Shown in pieces: positions 34,654-45,505 of a DNA stretch of 64,000 nt; position 1 is the first letter of the stretch; each line of letters opens with the position of its first letter. The stretch is taken from contig CM043969.1 in assembly GCA_014529385.2 (NCBI GenBank), forward strand, positions 36,281,446-36,345,445. Direction: 5' to 3'. The stretch comes from Adiantum capillus-veneris. Lineage: Eukaryota > Streptophyta > Polypodiopsida > Polypodiales > Pteridaceae. A program made the position numbers and the translations under genes. The notes beneath the pieces are model-generated. The model was not told where the DNA came from, did not search any database, and saw nothing but the letters and a program-made list of their open reading frames with translations.

Positions 34654-36195
34654 CTAGAGCTGGAGGTGGTGGAAGTTCCTTCTCTTCAAATGGAAAACTT
34701 TTTCATAGCACTTGCTTGTTAAAATGTCGGCTAAGCATGCTCGAGTTGTTCTTTCAACCTGTATTGTATAATCAAACTCTTGAAGTCGCACCACCCACTT
34801 TGCTATTTTGTCAGAGATTTCCATATGTTGTAGTGCATAGGGAAACATATCCTCCACAGTGATAATTACAAACCTCTTCGGCAGCAAGTATGGCCGAAAT
34901 TTGGTTACCGCAAACATGAGAGCTAACACTAGCTGTTCCATCAGGGTGTAGGCCTTCTCTGTGTTTTCCATGAGGCGGCTAGCAAAATACACGGGCCTCA
35001 TAAAGGATTTTTTTGGATCTTTTTGTAGGAGGGCAGCACCAATGGCTTCTTCTCCCACACTAGGGTTTACAAAGAATGTTTCTTCCCAACAAGGTTGGAG
35101 GATTATAGGGAGTGACCCTAACATTTTTTTAATCTCTCTAAAATGCCCTTCACTTTCTTCACTCGAAACAAGCGTCTCTTGACGAGTCAGCTGTTGTAGA
35201 GGAAATATCACTTGGGAGAGTAAGTGTATGAATCTACTCAAATATCTTAGCTTTTGCAAGAAGGAGATTAATTGTTTGATGGAAGTTGGGGAAGGTAGAT
35301 TTAGCAATGTTTTTATCTTTTCAGGATCTACCTCGATTCCATCAATGGACACTACATGCCCTAATAGTGTAACCTTGCTTTCCCCAATGTCACATTTGTC
35401 CTTGTTTAGTTGTCCACCAAGCTTAGCTAAACGAGTAAATCCTTCATCAATCTTGCCGAGATGCATACTTTTGGAGCTGTAAATACAAAAGTAATCTATG
35501 AAAACCCTTATGGACTTACCAAAGTAAGGTTGGAAGACCATGTTCATGAATCGTTGAAAGGTGGCTGGAGCGTTGGTGAGACCAAAAGGCATGACTCGGA
35601 ATGCAAAACATCCCCATGGTGTGATGAAAGTAGTCTTTTTCTGGTCCTCCTCTGCAATGCGTATTTGAAAGTAGCCAGAGTAGCCATCACACACTGTGTA
35701 TCTCTCATGGCCTGCTACTTCATTTAGAATCTCATCTTGAAATGGGAGAGGGAAGTGGTCCCTCTTTGTTGCAGCATTTAGTGGCTTGTAATCCACGCAC
35801 ACTCGCCATTTACCATTCTTCTTTGGCCTCACCACTACTGGGGAGACCCATTCTGAATCTTCTACTGGGTATATGAATCCTGCTTCTAAGAGTCTCTTCA
35901 CCTCAGACAACAGTGCATTTTGTTGCACAACTCCTAATCTTCTTAGTTTTTGTACTACTGGCTTGCTCCCTTCTTTTAGATGGATATGATGCTTCACTGC
36001 AGTGACACCTGTAATGTGAGTGTAATCAGAAATAAACAATGATGCATGCTTCTTGAGAACATTTACATAACCCTCCTTTTCTTCTTCCTTTATATCCTTG
36101 GATAACATCTCCTCTAGGCTGGCATCCCACACATTCTCCATTTGGATCCTTGGGTTGCCTTCTGATGAGGTAGTTTCCTTTATGGTGACGCCCAT
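34654..36195 (-). pseudogene. T2 reverse transcriptase and degenerate gypsy RNase H
   Basis: 513 codons. RT blocks: KWRVCVDYKPLN at 129-140, CDGYSGYFQIRI with D170, FGLTNAPATFQRFMN at 204-218. The catalytic box reads FIDYF at 232-236: D234 is kept, but the next residue is Y235 where an aspartate is required (T1 has FMDDF). The gypsy RNase H that follows has lost its acidic residues (NPSVGEEAIG; ITVEDM), as expected in Tat elements, where the archaeal-type domain takes over. The frame ends near the missing junction to the next domain. Confidence 0.92.
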
Positions 36196-36219
36196 GACTT
36201 CGAGAGTGCTATCACTCTC

Positions 36220-36771
36220 TTAACTTGAACTCTCTTCCTCGTCCATGGATGAGGAGCATCCACTTGAGCTCCACTCATCAGCTGACGTCTCTAGTTCAAG
36301 GTTCTCTTGTCGCCCATTCTTTAGGTTATAAACCACCTTCCGACTATGGCCACCCATGCGAGGCCTCAACTCCAAGTCTCCTGTTGCCCAATCTTGCCTA
36401 GCTCCTATACCCATGAGCCAAGGTCGTCCTAAAATAAGGGGGTATCCTTCTCCCTTTACTGGCATCACATAAGCATCAACCTCTGTAGTGATTCCAAAAA
36501 CAGAAACTCTCAAAGCTTTCACTACACCCACACAAGTGACAGAGACATTATTGGCCATTTTTTCCCTAAAGTTTGATGATTCCATTACCTCTAAACCCAA
36601 TTGATGCATTAGCTTTTCTGTCATGACGCAAACCTCTGCTCCACTGTCAATGTAAGTTTTTGGAATCCATTGTCCCTTGATTTGAGCCTCCACCAAAGGC
36701 ACTATATCCTTGAGACCATATGCTTTGATTACACTTACTAGCTTACTTCGCTTTGCCCTCGTGCTCACCAT
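36220..36771 (-). pseudogene. T2 protease
   Basis: 183 codons, in frame with gag upstream across a TGA (36784-36786) and with RT downstream across a TAA (36220-36222). The active-site loop is TYIDSGAEVCVMTEK with D42-S43-G44 intact. YPLILGRPWL near residue 115 is the second signature. An acidic, serine-rich tail (SSMDEEESSS) precedes the stop. Retropepsin would cut the polyprotein into mature parts. Confidence 0.88.
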
Positions 36772-36783
36772 TTTTGACCATTG

Positions 36784-38079
36784 TCATCGAAGCTTTGGGG
36801 AGATATGAAGTAGTTGTGGCCAAGTAATCTTTGGTCCTTGAGAACTCACATCAGCTGTCAAGTCATAAGGTTGTGTCCGAGATCCCATAGGGAAATCAGA
36901 GATGTCAATTTGAGACCTAGTACGGGTCTTTCTCTTCTTGGCTTCATCTTTAGCTGCCCGAGATGTACTTGCTTCATTGCTTGCATCCTTGCTTGTTTCT
37001 TTACCTACTTCTTCTTGGACACGCACATGTTTGATAGGCATTGTAGCCACTTCATCTATCTTCATCTTCCCTTTAGCTATTTCTTCCTGGTTGCTTCTGC
37101 CCTTGAGGACCTCCTCCATCCTTATGATGCTCACATTTGGTTGAGTAGCAGGGGCTTGAGCTTGAGCACGAGGTGGCTGCAAAATTTGAGGTTGCGGTTG
37201 CTCTTGTGCTTGAGCTCTAGCACGGGGTGGACATACTTGTTGTCGAGGACCTCTGAGAGGGTAGTCATATCTTCTGGGATGAGGGCAATTATACATGCCG
37301 TGGCCAATTTCCCCACAATTGTAACACAACATTTCCCTTGCTTGACGTCGCATTGGTGGCCGATTCCCACCATTTCCCTCAATAGGCCTTCTTGCACCCT
37401 GCACAAGATTTACTCTCAACCCCTCTAGCTGGTTTGTGAGATTGTTTATTTGTTGGAGCATATCTTCTTGTTGGCCTCTAGTGAGGTCTGGTGCATTAGG
37501 CACATTTGGAGGTATGTGAGAAGCTTCCATAGTTGTGATATTGCCTCCCAAAGCTAGCTGGCCAGCTTGGGCTTGATAGAGAATCTTTCTATTCTTTTCC
37601 CTAGCAATTCTTAAGGCATCTTCAAAAGCATTTGGAAATTTTCTCTTTATCTTCTCCCTTAGCAAGGGGTACAAACCTGAGATAAATCGATCCTTTTGGA
37701 GGCAATTGGGAGCTCGCTCACCAGGGTTTAGTGAGTCTGACCATTGGCCCCAAAGTTTCAAAAAACCTTCCTCATAGGTTGCATAACCATGAGGGTCAAC
37801 TTGATGAAGGGACAGAAGCCGTTGCCATAGTTCTTCTGCCGAATTGGCTCGTTGAAATCTTCGTAGGAAAGCCACCCTCAATCCCTCCCAATCAATTCTT
37901 TGGGTTGGATCTAGAGCCTGGAACCATACCCTAGCTTCTTCTTTGAGCACCAAAGGAAAAGCTCTCAATTTCAATGCTTCGTCATCCCTCCCAGAGACAA
38001 GGAAAGCCATCTCCAAGTTATCCAAAAAATCCCCAGCATTTTCCCCACTACGCCCAAAAAAATTTGGGAAAGCCATCAT
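36784..38079 (-). pseudogene. T2 gag
   Basis: The start is set at ATG 38079 (MMAFPNFF), which matches the T1 Gag start and lies 21 bases after the sORF-b stop. The capsid-like region (AFPLVLKEEARVWFQAL; RFISGLYPLLREKIKRKFP) is followed by a complete zinc knuckle with spacing C-X2-C-X4-H-X4-C (CYNCGEIGHGMYNC), an Ala/Gln/Pro-rich linker, and WPQLLHISPKLR. There a TGA replaces the arginine seen in T1 (KVRRQW). The reading continues in frame into the protease. Confidence 0.9.
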
Positions 38080-38099
38080 AAAAGTGGGTTGCCTTCCTC

Positions 38100-38312
38100 T
38101 CAATACAGCACAAAGATGAAAACGTCTAGGCCCAAATCATATCTTATTAAGGGTAGAATAAATGGATTGATAGATGCATTAATCTCAGCTAGACGACGAG
38201 GGCCTAGTAAGTCCCTTATGATGTTTTGGAACCTAAGCTTTGTGCTAGCTATTATATGCACAGTTTGTCTAGCAAGAGGTTGGAAAGGTCCATATAAATC
38301 CCTATGATTCAT
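38100..38312 (-). CDS. sORF-b of T2, 70-aa conserved small protein
   Basis: ATG 38312 to TGA 38100, starting MNHRDLYGPF. F28-Q29, G37, R40-L41, I44, S47, N49-P50, P54, Y58 and D63-V64 match T1 sORF-b position by position (INASINPFILP shared). The ATG lies 9 bases after the sORF-a stop, and gag starts 21 bases after its own stop. The three frames are therefore tightly packed, as in a leader read by reinitiation. Unknown function. Confidence 0.75.
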   Translation of the reverse strand: MNHRDLYGPFQPLARQTVHIIASTKLRFQNIIRDLLGPRRLAEINASINPFILPLIRYDLGLDVFIFVLY

Positions 38313-38321
38313 GGAGTATGC

Positions 38322-38531
38322 TTAAAGCAAGATGAAGATGTGAACATCAAAAGATACATTATACTCCAAAATAGGAAATATTATAGGGTCAGGGGACAGC
38401 AATATCTCTCTCAACCTCTCAGCTCCAAAATAGAAGACCAATCTTTGTTGGAAAAAAATCTTTCTATCAATGCGCACATTCACCCTAATATTCTGAACTG
38501 ATTGAAAGTTGTAGAAAATGGGATTATTCAT
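38322..38531 (-). CDS. sORF-a of T2, 69-aa conserved small protein
   Basis: ATG 38531 to TAA 38322, starting MNNPIFYNF. It aligns to T1 sORF-a with one gap near the N-terminus: NIRVNV, IDRKIFFQQR, FGAERLREIL, the SPDP/SPNP block, Y57 and SFDVHIFIL are all recognisable. Changes between T1 and T2 are mostly conservative (I/V/L, K/R), which suggests protein-level selection before the copies decayed. Unknown function. Confidence 0.75.
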   Translation of the reverse strand: MNNPIFYNFQSVQNIRVNVRIDRKIFFQQRLVFYFGAERLREILLSPDPIIFPILEYNVSFDVHIFILL

Positions 38532-38564
38532 TGGTGCATTAATTACAAACTTCCATGAAGCGCT

Positions 38565-39068
38565 TCATTGAAGTTGAGCTCTCTTGGATCCCACCATTTG
38601 AGAGATGCGAAGAATTTGCTCACCAGTGATTAGCCTAGCTTTGGTGTGACCATCTTCAGCTTTGTAGAGTTCATAGGGTTCGATGGCTACCCTCTCAACC
38701 ACCTTGAGCCTTCTTGCTAGTAGTAGTTGGAGTGCATCACCATATGTAGCCTCTTGCCAATACCGCACCCCATTGATGTGTAGCTCCCCCTCCAAAAACT
38801 TGTTAATTCCTGAGTTTGAGAGTGCTTTCACCACCTGAAGTCGAGGCTTCAAAGGAAGTGTCTTCACATTAGCCACAAAGCACTCAACACAATTTTTTGA
38901 CCTAGGGACTTGATGACTACAAGATTTTCCTTGAAGCAAAGAAGGGTGTGTGTAGTTAACTCTCTTTACCCGCATACGTGCCGTTTGTCGATAAAGACGC
39001 TTCTTTTCTCGAGCTTCTTGGGGAGACCATAGTGGAAGTCTCGGAGAATTTGATGGATCTTCCTTCAT
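38565..39068 (-). CDS. ORF0 of T2, 167-aa unknown protein
   Basis: Open from ATG 39068, just downstream of the primer-binding site, to a TGA at 38565, 33 bases before sORF-a. An earlier in-frame ATG exists in the LTR but precedes the primer-binding site. The N-terminal half is strongly basic (EAREKKRLYRQTARMRVKR); the middle has two cysteines (NCVECF); the C-terminal half has ALQLLLARRLKVVERVAIEPYE and ITGEQILRI. I recognise no domain. T1 has only about 50 bases between its primer-binding site and sORF-a, so it lacks this ORF. Confidence 0.55.
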   Translation of the reverse strand: MKEDPSNSPRLPLWSPQEAREKKRLYRQTARMRVKRVNYTHPSLLQGKSCSHQVPRSKNCVECFVANVKTLPLKPRLQVVKALSNSGINKFLEGELHINGVRYWQEATYGDALQLLLARRLKVVERVAIEPYELYKAEDGHTKARLITGEQILRISQMVGSKRAQLQ

Positions 39069-39101
39069 AGGATTGATAGAGCGCTGCTTGAGAACTCCTC
39101 C

Positions 39102-39113
39102 GTGGGGGCACCA
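39102..39113 (-). promoter_or_regulatory. T2 primer-binding site
   Basis: The minus strand reads TGGTGCCCCCAC a few bases after the 5' LTR, the same as T1. Confidence 0.7.
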
Positions 39114-39118
39114 ATTTA

Positions 39119-39233
39119 TGACGAAGGAAATTTGGAATGGCGGCATCTACACCAAAACAAACTCCATTGCGCCACAAGGGAAATGAGATGAGGGCACCAC
39201 CTAGTCTTGGAAGCGTGGACTAGGACCGCTACA

Positions 39234-39313
<80 letters not shown>

Positions 39314-40608
39314 GAGAGACAGAGATCACTATGAATGAAGCATTAACCGTAGTGTGTGTACAAGGAATGGATGACTTCAAACACTTCCAACACAAATAGC
39401 ATATAGATTACCAAACAATCACTCAAGGATTAGCCAAGATCACATCAAGCATTCTCACACACATATAAAACATTTATCTTAATTAACATAAGTAAGAGGA
39501 GGAGAGGTTACTAGCATGAAACAATTTGCACTCTAGGATGTGCAAGAATAGAGTGAATGAATGAGATTATGGGCTCATGGTGAGTGATACAAAGGCTCAA
39601 TGGGGCTGAGGGAGGCTTGAAATTACAAAGGGCAAGGCCTCTTTATATAGGAAAGAGAGTGATTAGGATTGAGGTTAAGATCCAAGTGTAATTTGTACAA
39701 ATGAAGCTTGATTAGGGACATTCAACCAATGAAGAAGCTCCTTCCAAGTGATTTGTTGACCAATTAGCTCCATCATCACTTGTGTTGTCTTCACTCCTTC
39801 CTCCATAGCTTGAGTCCAAGAGCTTCCTTATTTGAAAATGTAAAGAATCTACATAAAATCAATACATATCTAGTAATAATAGGAAGGGGTTGAATGAGAA
39901 CTTATGAATTACAACAAGATTAAGCATGACTTGAGAGGTGATTAGAAGAGGAACTTTGATGGGTTTTTGAGCTCGAGAGAGAGAAGGAAGGAGAGGAGGG
40001 TGACAAGACTAATGGCTGATTTTAGAGAAGGTCTCAATGTGGAAAAGGAAGGGTGTGTGTGTGTAAAGGTAGAGGGGGTGGTCTCCACCACAGTTGAAAA
40101 AACTGGCGTCCACCATTTTGGCCATATCTCCTAGACCGTAGATGAAAAATTTATAAAAAAAAATATGGGCAGAATCTCCAGCTCATCAGCTACAACTTTG
40201 ATGAAGACAACTTTTCTTGGATCAGAGTGGAAGTATTTTTTAAAAATTCAGCAAAATCATGTGTATGGTTTCTTCCTTTACCAAGTCTTCCACTTGGGTC
40301 CCATTTGTTTGAATCATCATATGGCTCCAAAGACATGATGATATGAGCCACTCATGACCCTTGAATCATGGGTGCATGGCTCCACAACCACATCATATCT
40401 TTTCTTTTCACATTTACATATTTTCCCTTCCCTTTACCACTAGGTTCTCCCTCTACCTTTCACCTCCGGTGAACTAGTCAAGGAAAAATAATTTTTTTAA
40501 AAAATTTTTCCAAGAGGTTTTTCTCACTCTTTCTGTTATTGTAAACCTCTAGAAGCAAGGAAAACCAACAAAATATGATAAACAAAAATTTGTGATAGGC
40601 TCGGATCA
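39119..40608 (-). repeat. T2 5' LTR
   Basis: Repeat of 31439-32879. The main length difference is the GA microsatellite at 39237-39325 (about 71 bp pure, then interrupted). It ends GGATCA, followed by ATGC. Confidence 0.92.
39237..39325. repeat. (GA)n microsatellite in T2 5' LTR
   Basis: About 71 bp of pure GA plus an interrupted tail, against 43 bp at the same place in the 3' LTR (31557-31599). Confidence 0.95.
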
Positions 40609-40612
40609 ATGC

Positions 40613-42535
40613 CAAGTCAATGGGCAGTATCGTGGCACGCGTGAGAAGCCTTGCTTCATGTGATGTTGTCAAAGCACTTTGGTTTACATAACAGACAACG
40701 TGTTCCGATGGAAACATGAAAAACAAACAAATTGAAAATTAGGCTCACCTGGTTATCCCGTTGTAACGAGTCATCCTGAAATTTTAATAGAGAAGAACTC
40801 GTTCCATAATGGCTCATAGCCTAGTCTGCCACATGAGAGAGAGTTGTCGCATGTATATACATACTCCCCTTGTAGCATATACATCCATTTGGCAGGTAAT
40901 AAAAGAACCTGCAAGCAGATTACCAAATTCCTCCCAAGTGTGTATGCTCATAGCATATGCCAAACGTGGGGAGTGTCAATGCAAGATGCCTAACTTGAAG
41001 CCTTGCTTCATAGAAATTGAAGCCTTGCTGATAGACAACTGAGGCGGTTGTTGACATGCAGAGAGCATGACGAAAAGAATTGACCTTGTCGAGGAATTTC
41101 AACTGAAATGAGCTAAGACTGTGTGACAAGCATCCTTTGGCAACGGCTAGAAATAGTGACAAGGAGTCGGCCATGCTGAACAATGTGCCGCCTGCATCAA
41201 GGCAAGCAGTAGGATGTACTAATCTCCTTGAGATTACAAAACATGGCAAATTGGCAAAAACGAATCAACCTTGTCGAACACTTTTAGCTAAATGACCATG
41301 TCAAACATGTCAGCATCTCGAGAATTATAAAAAAGTATGCATAATTGATGTATTCTCTGTCAAGTTCTAGAAAAGGTGACAGTATACGGTCATACCGAGC
41401 AACTCGGCACCGTACATCAAGTCGATCAGCAAGCCAGTTGAATCTCCTTGAGATTCTAGAACAATGACAACTTGCTATGATTTTGCATCAAACCGACCCA
41501 GCTGCTTTGCTCAAAGCCGTATAAGTTATCACACATACTCGGTGCATGATACACTTTCTAGTCTTGCCGGCCATGTTTGTTCATGTACATGGTTGACCTT
41601 GGCAAACGATATGCGAGTACGAATATATTTGCAAGAGTTTTTGAATGCAGAATGTAAAAAACAAATTTGAACTTGCTTACCGATTCTTATAGCCCGCTTC
41701 GAGCCGCCGAAGTTTTGCATGATACATGAGCATGCATGCGAAACGTTTCATGTCCGTGCAGATATTCCCTGCGGCCGAGTCTCAAGCGGTGCTCACGATT
41801 GTCGAAGCTCGAACCGTTTTCCAGAAATCGAGCTTTCAACACATTGTAATCAGCGTTGCACTACATGGTTAGAGGATGCACCGTGAAGTATCTCCGAGAG
41901 ACAAACATCCTTGAACATGTACCACTTTCCGACCAAAAGTCCTTCAAGCCACGAAGTCAATTCCCGCGTCTTTTACCCGCCATGGAAACCCATGGATGAG
42001 CGGCAATTTTGCTCTTGCAGCGTGTGTTCGAGCCCACCATGGAAGGAGTCTGCACTTGAGATGGCTTGCAGAGCTTGTGACGGTGGCTGTTTCCGCCATG
42101 CAACAAGAGGTGCCCGCATAGCATGGGCTGCCGCCCTTAGCAAGAATGGGTGCCCAAAATAGGGCGCCCAATTTTATTTTTATTTTTTTTAAAGAAATTA
42201 AAATTAAAACAAAAAACTTCAACTTCCCTGGCTATGGCGCGCGTTTGCAGCCGACTGCGCCCCTCTCATGAGCGAGCTACCCCTGGCCTGCACTGCTCGA
42301 CGCCACGCGCTCATGAAGAGGGATTTTCTCCTCAGCCCGGAGCGCATCTACTGCGCCTGTCTCCTCGCCGAATTGCTGAGGTTGAAAAGGTTCTCCCTCC
42401 CTACACAGGGGTCGTTTCCCCCGCGGCTTTCAAGTCTCCTCCCGATCACTGTATATCGAAGAGGTCATGCCCACGGCCTGCGCCCTGTTGACTGAGATCC
42501 CTTCTCCTCGAACCAAGAAGCCATGCCTGCCATGG

Positions 42536-42603
<68 letters not shown>

Positions 42604-42662
42604 GGAGAAAGAACGCCATGCTTCCCTCCTCCATAGCTCCCTGCTGCCTCCTCTCCACCCTT
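40613..42662. other. N1 internal region, right piece
   Basis: About 2 kb. No gag or pol motif is recognisable. 41077-41461 looks like a diverged tandem duplication with a period near 185 bp (landmarks GAAT..ACCTTGTCGA and AATCTCCTTGAGATT in both halves). 42170-42220 is A/T-rich, and 42539-42599 is a GA microsatellite. Confidence 0.5.
42539..42599. repeat. (GA)n microsatellite in N1
   Basis: About 60 bp of GA close to the primer-binding end of N1. Confidence 0.95.
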
Positions 42663-42673
42663 CTCTGATACCA
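42663..42673 (-). promoter_or_regulatory. N1 primer-binding site, initiator tRNA-Met type
   Basis: The minus strand reads TGGTATCAGAG one base after the LTR, a perfect match to the common plant site for initiator tRNA-Met. Confidence 0.85.
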
Positions 42674-42674
42674 A

Positions 42675-42805
42675 TGTTAGACTGCGGGGGACTGGACCAT
42701 GCAACTCTCCACCCAACCGTGCCATATATAGATTCCTAGCCCCTAAATATAGCGCCCCTTGATCGCATGTCTGTCCTGGCCCTTGGCCCTGCCCTTGGCC
42801 TGACA
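42675..42805 (-). repeat. N1 5' LTR (131 bp)
   Basis: Starts TGTTAGACTGCGGGGG and ends GGCCTGACA, followed by the duplication TTAAT. It pairs with 17716-17846. Confidence 0.9.
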
Positions 42806-43739
42806 TTAATGGCTAAGTACCATTAGGCATTACTACTAACTCCCTCATGAATTCCCCTCATCAATGGCTTGAATGGTTTTCAAGGAAGAAAAGGTCCCCT
42901 TTTATAGGTGAATGAAACCCTCAAGGGTTTACACAAGAAGAGAAGAGCAAGTGAACAAAAAGTGGAAAAGTTGGAAATGAGTTGTCCGTCTATCCGTGCA
43001 TGAAGTGGGCAGACTGGGGTCCAGTATTTTGATCATATCTCCTCAACCGTGGTTCCAAATCAAAAAGTAAAAATATGGGCAGAAAATTGAGCTTATTAGC
43101 TACGACTCCCATTTTATATACTTTTTCCGATTCGGATTGGAACCTTGTGTAAAACAAATTCATCAAAATAGGGTACACTTTTGGCAGTAAAAGTCTTCTT
43201 CTGGTCCTCGTAGCGTAGACTTTTATTTGATTCCAATGGACACCTCATGCCATATTAAAGCATGACATTGCTCCTTGATAAATTTTTGTAATCACGCTTG
43301 CAATAATGCATTAAAATAGGGGTATCTTTGAGAATCATGGAAGCTAGTGTCCCACTAGCATTTGATTTCTTCTTAGTAGCTATTTTAAAAAAATATAAGA
43401 AAAATATAAAAAATACGTAGAATATATATATATTGAAATTTACCCTAGATATAGGATCTAGCGAGGGTGTAAGATGATGATGACATAGTAGAAATAAAGA
43501 ATCAATTCTTTTTGCACCAAGTTAAAGAAGCGCAGCTATTAATGCTTTTTCCATAGTACTTTTTGACGGTAAAGTAAGAATATGTTACCCTTGAGATTGA
43601 TAATAGGATGAGATAGAAAGCTTAATATTATACTTAAATGTGCATATGTACATTATAGGAAATATAAGTATGTATCTAAAAAGTGGCAAGATAAATCTTG
43701 TAGCATGCATTCCCACTATGTACATGTCACAGCACGACA
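42806..43739 (-). repeat. G2 3' LTR, proximal piece
   Basis: Resumes after N1 (TTAATGGCTAAGTAC...) and matches 50530-51076. About 390 bp here (about 43084-43470) are absent from the 5' LTR. It ends ACGACA next to the polypurine tract. Confidence 0.85.
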
Positions 43740-43752
43740 TCCACCCCTCTAA
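43740..43752 (-). promoter_or_regulatory. G2 polypurine tract
   Basis: The minus strand has TAGAGGGGTGGA directly before the 3' LTR, as in G1. Confidence 0.78.
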
Positions 43753-43796
43753 ACCTACACATCCTCCGGTATGTGCCACATTATTTCTTTGTAAGA

Positions 43797-44602
43797 TCAT
43801 CCCTCTTGTACATCTTCTTCACTGGATGATTCCAGAGCTTCATCTTCACTTTGATCCTCACCTGTGTTTTGGTCTTCTTCCTCATCAACATGTTCTGGAT
43901 CATTGTCTCCTCTTCTCTTAAACATTTTGATCCTTTTTCCTGCAATGGGAATCTTTACTTCTATACCATCTAGTTCAGACAAGCTGTAAGTAGCATTTTT
44001 ATGCACATGCTTTACAACATACAGTCCAAACCATCTTTTTGAGAACTTACGCATGATTGTGTGTTGGTTATCAAGCTACTATCATACACTAGAACCCATT
44101 CACCTTTGTCAATTTCTTTTCTCCTGAGCCGATATCGCTTATCAAAGTAGTCCTGGTTTTTCAACCTTGCATTTTTGAGTCGTTCTTTTGCAACCTCAAT
44201 GTCTCGAGGTCTTCTCTCTAGCTGCCTTATGCGCAATACAAGGAGATCTTCTATGCTAAGACCCTCTTGCCAAGGTAGTACATTCCATGTGGAAATAGTA
44301 TCTTCAATCGGTATCACTGGCTATTGACCATACATTAGCTCCATAGGCATGTAGCCAGTTACTGAGCTATGTGTTGTAGGATAAGCCCATAAAGCATATG
44401 GTAACAATTTTGGCCACTCACCAACTCTTCCTTCGCAAGCTTTGGCCAAAGCTTTGATGATAGGAGGATGCCCTCTTTCACTCTTTCCATTGCCTTCAAG
44501 GTTGTAAGATGTAGTAAGAGAAATCTTGATTCCTAATCTAGAAAATAACTCCCGTGCTTCTTTGGCATCCAGTCCACATCTGTCTGTAGTGATCTTCCCC
44601 AC
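43797..44602 (-). pseudogene. G2 integrase, core C-terminal part and C-terminal domain
   Basis: Three frames (44602-44321, 44317-44012, 44054-43797). They contain KITTDRCGLDAKEARELF with the second catalytic D, YNLEGNGKSERGHPPIIKALAKAC with the E, and GLYVVKHVHKNATYSLSEL of the C-terminal domain. They are the same blocks as G1, separated by a stop and a frameshift. Confidence 0.85.
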
Positions 44603-44694
44603 ACAACCATACTGTCAAATCACCTCATCAAGAATTAATTTGCATATAGCTTCTGTGGTTTTAGCTCTTAATGCTCTTCCTTCAACCTGATTAG

Positions 44695-45505
44695 TTAGGT
44701 CCTGTCATGCATGAGCTTTACTTGAGTCTCTTTTTTACGCATAACCCTTTGTGGTGTAGCACCCTTTTGTTTAGGATGCTTCCACAAGTAACCATCCCTC
44801 AAAAAGTAACCACATGCTTTCCTGCGTATCCTCTTGAAGTCATGTTCAGACCAATCATCCAATTTTGTTAGAGTACTCAATTAGCTTCCAATAAGAAGCC
44901 AATCACCTTCATAAAGATCTTTCAAGAACAATTCAAGGATTGGTCATGCAAACATTGTTACCTTTGACATGAGAGATGGAATAGAACTTTGTGCCCACAT
45001 CATCTCCCTCATCGATCATCAGTGACTCATCTTCATACCTTGCCCTTGATAGCATATCTGCCACTATATTGTCTTTACCTGCAATGTGCTTAAACTCAGG
45101 GTTTAAGGACTTAATGTAGGCAATCCACCGGAACATAGCAATGTATGGCATTGAGCATCTTGTAATCATCCCAAGAAGTGGTAGAAAATCTATTTCTACA
45201 ACCACACATGAACCAATTAGGTACTCTTTCCCAATTTTCAAGGCTGTAACCATATCCCATAACTCTCTCTTTATCTGTGGATAGTTTCTTTGGTGAGCAC
45301 CTAGTACCTTTGCTCCAAATCTCACCACATACCCGTGTCCTTCTTCTTCATCTTGCCCTATTGCAAATACAATCCCTGTAGGTCTGGTGTCTACTGTCAC
45401 AATTACTAGCCTTTGACACTCATAATCTACCTTTCTCAAAGTTGGCGCTGAGACTGGAGCAACTCCTTCGTTTCTTTCATGGCTTTTATGTGTGCTTATG
45501 TCCAT
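44695..45505 (-). pseudogene. G2 RNase H and truncated integrase N-terminus
   Basis: 45505-44933 reads as gypsy RNase H (VIVTVDTRPTGIVFAIGQ, KRELWDMVTALK, NIVADMLSRARYE). 44880-44695 is the start of the integrase. At about 44700 the sequence jumps from KLMHD straight to the QDLTNQVEGRAL-type segment. About 90 residues present in G1 are missing, including the second zinc histidine, the CxxC pair and the first catalytic aspartate. A deletion in this copy explains it. Confidence 0.82.

Larger units (their letters stand above)
31439..40608 (-). mobile_element. T2: Tat-lineage Ty3/gypsy element with dual RNase H
   Basis: LTRs 31439-32879 and 39119-40608 (about 1.44 and 1.49 kb, about 1.5% different by eye apart from a GA microsatellite). 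The target duplication is 4 bp, ATGC (31435-31438 and 40609-40612). On the minus strand the order is primer-binding site, ORF0, sORF-a, sORF-b, gag, protease, RT, degenerate gypsy RNase H, archaeal-type RNase H and integrase. The pol proteins are clearly related to T1, while the LTRs are not visibly so. It is the youngest insertion in the nest. It is defective through two stops, a frameshift and a lost RT aspartate. Confidence 0.93.
17716..42805 (-). mobile_element. N1: LTR element with 131-bp LTRs, split by T1 and T2
   Basis: Two 131-bp direct repeats (17716-17846 and 42675-42805), TG...CA ends, flanked by a perfect 5-bp duplication TTAAT (17711-17715 and 42806-42810). The minus strand has a primer-binding site TGGTATCAGAG next to the right LTR and a G-rich tract next to the left, so the element reads right to left. 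Removing T1 and T2 leaves about 5.6 kb. I could not find gag or pol motifs in the three internal pieces, so it is either a non-autonomous large derivative or very decayed. The eight LTR differences I count are all transitions. Confidence 0.88.

Noticed and set aside
36814-37428. 204-codon plus-strand frame
   Set aside because: Antisense of T2 gag; no motif, and the gag frame has a zinc knuckle and a T1 homologue.
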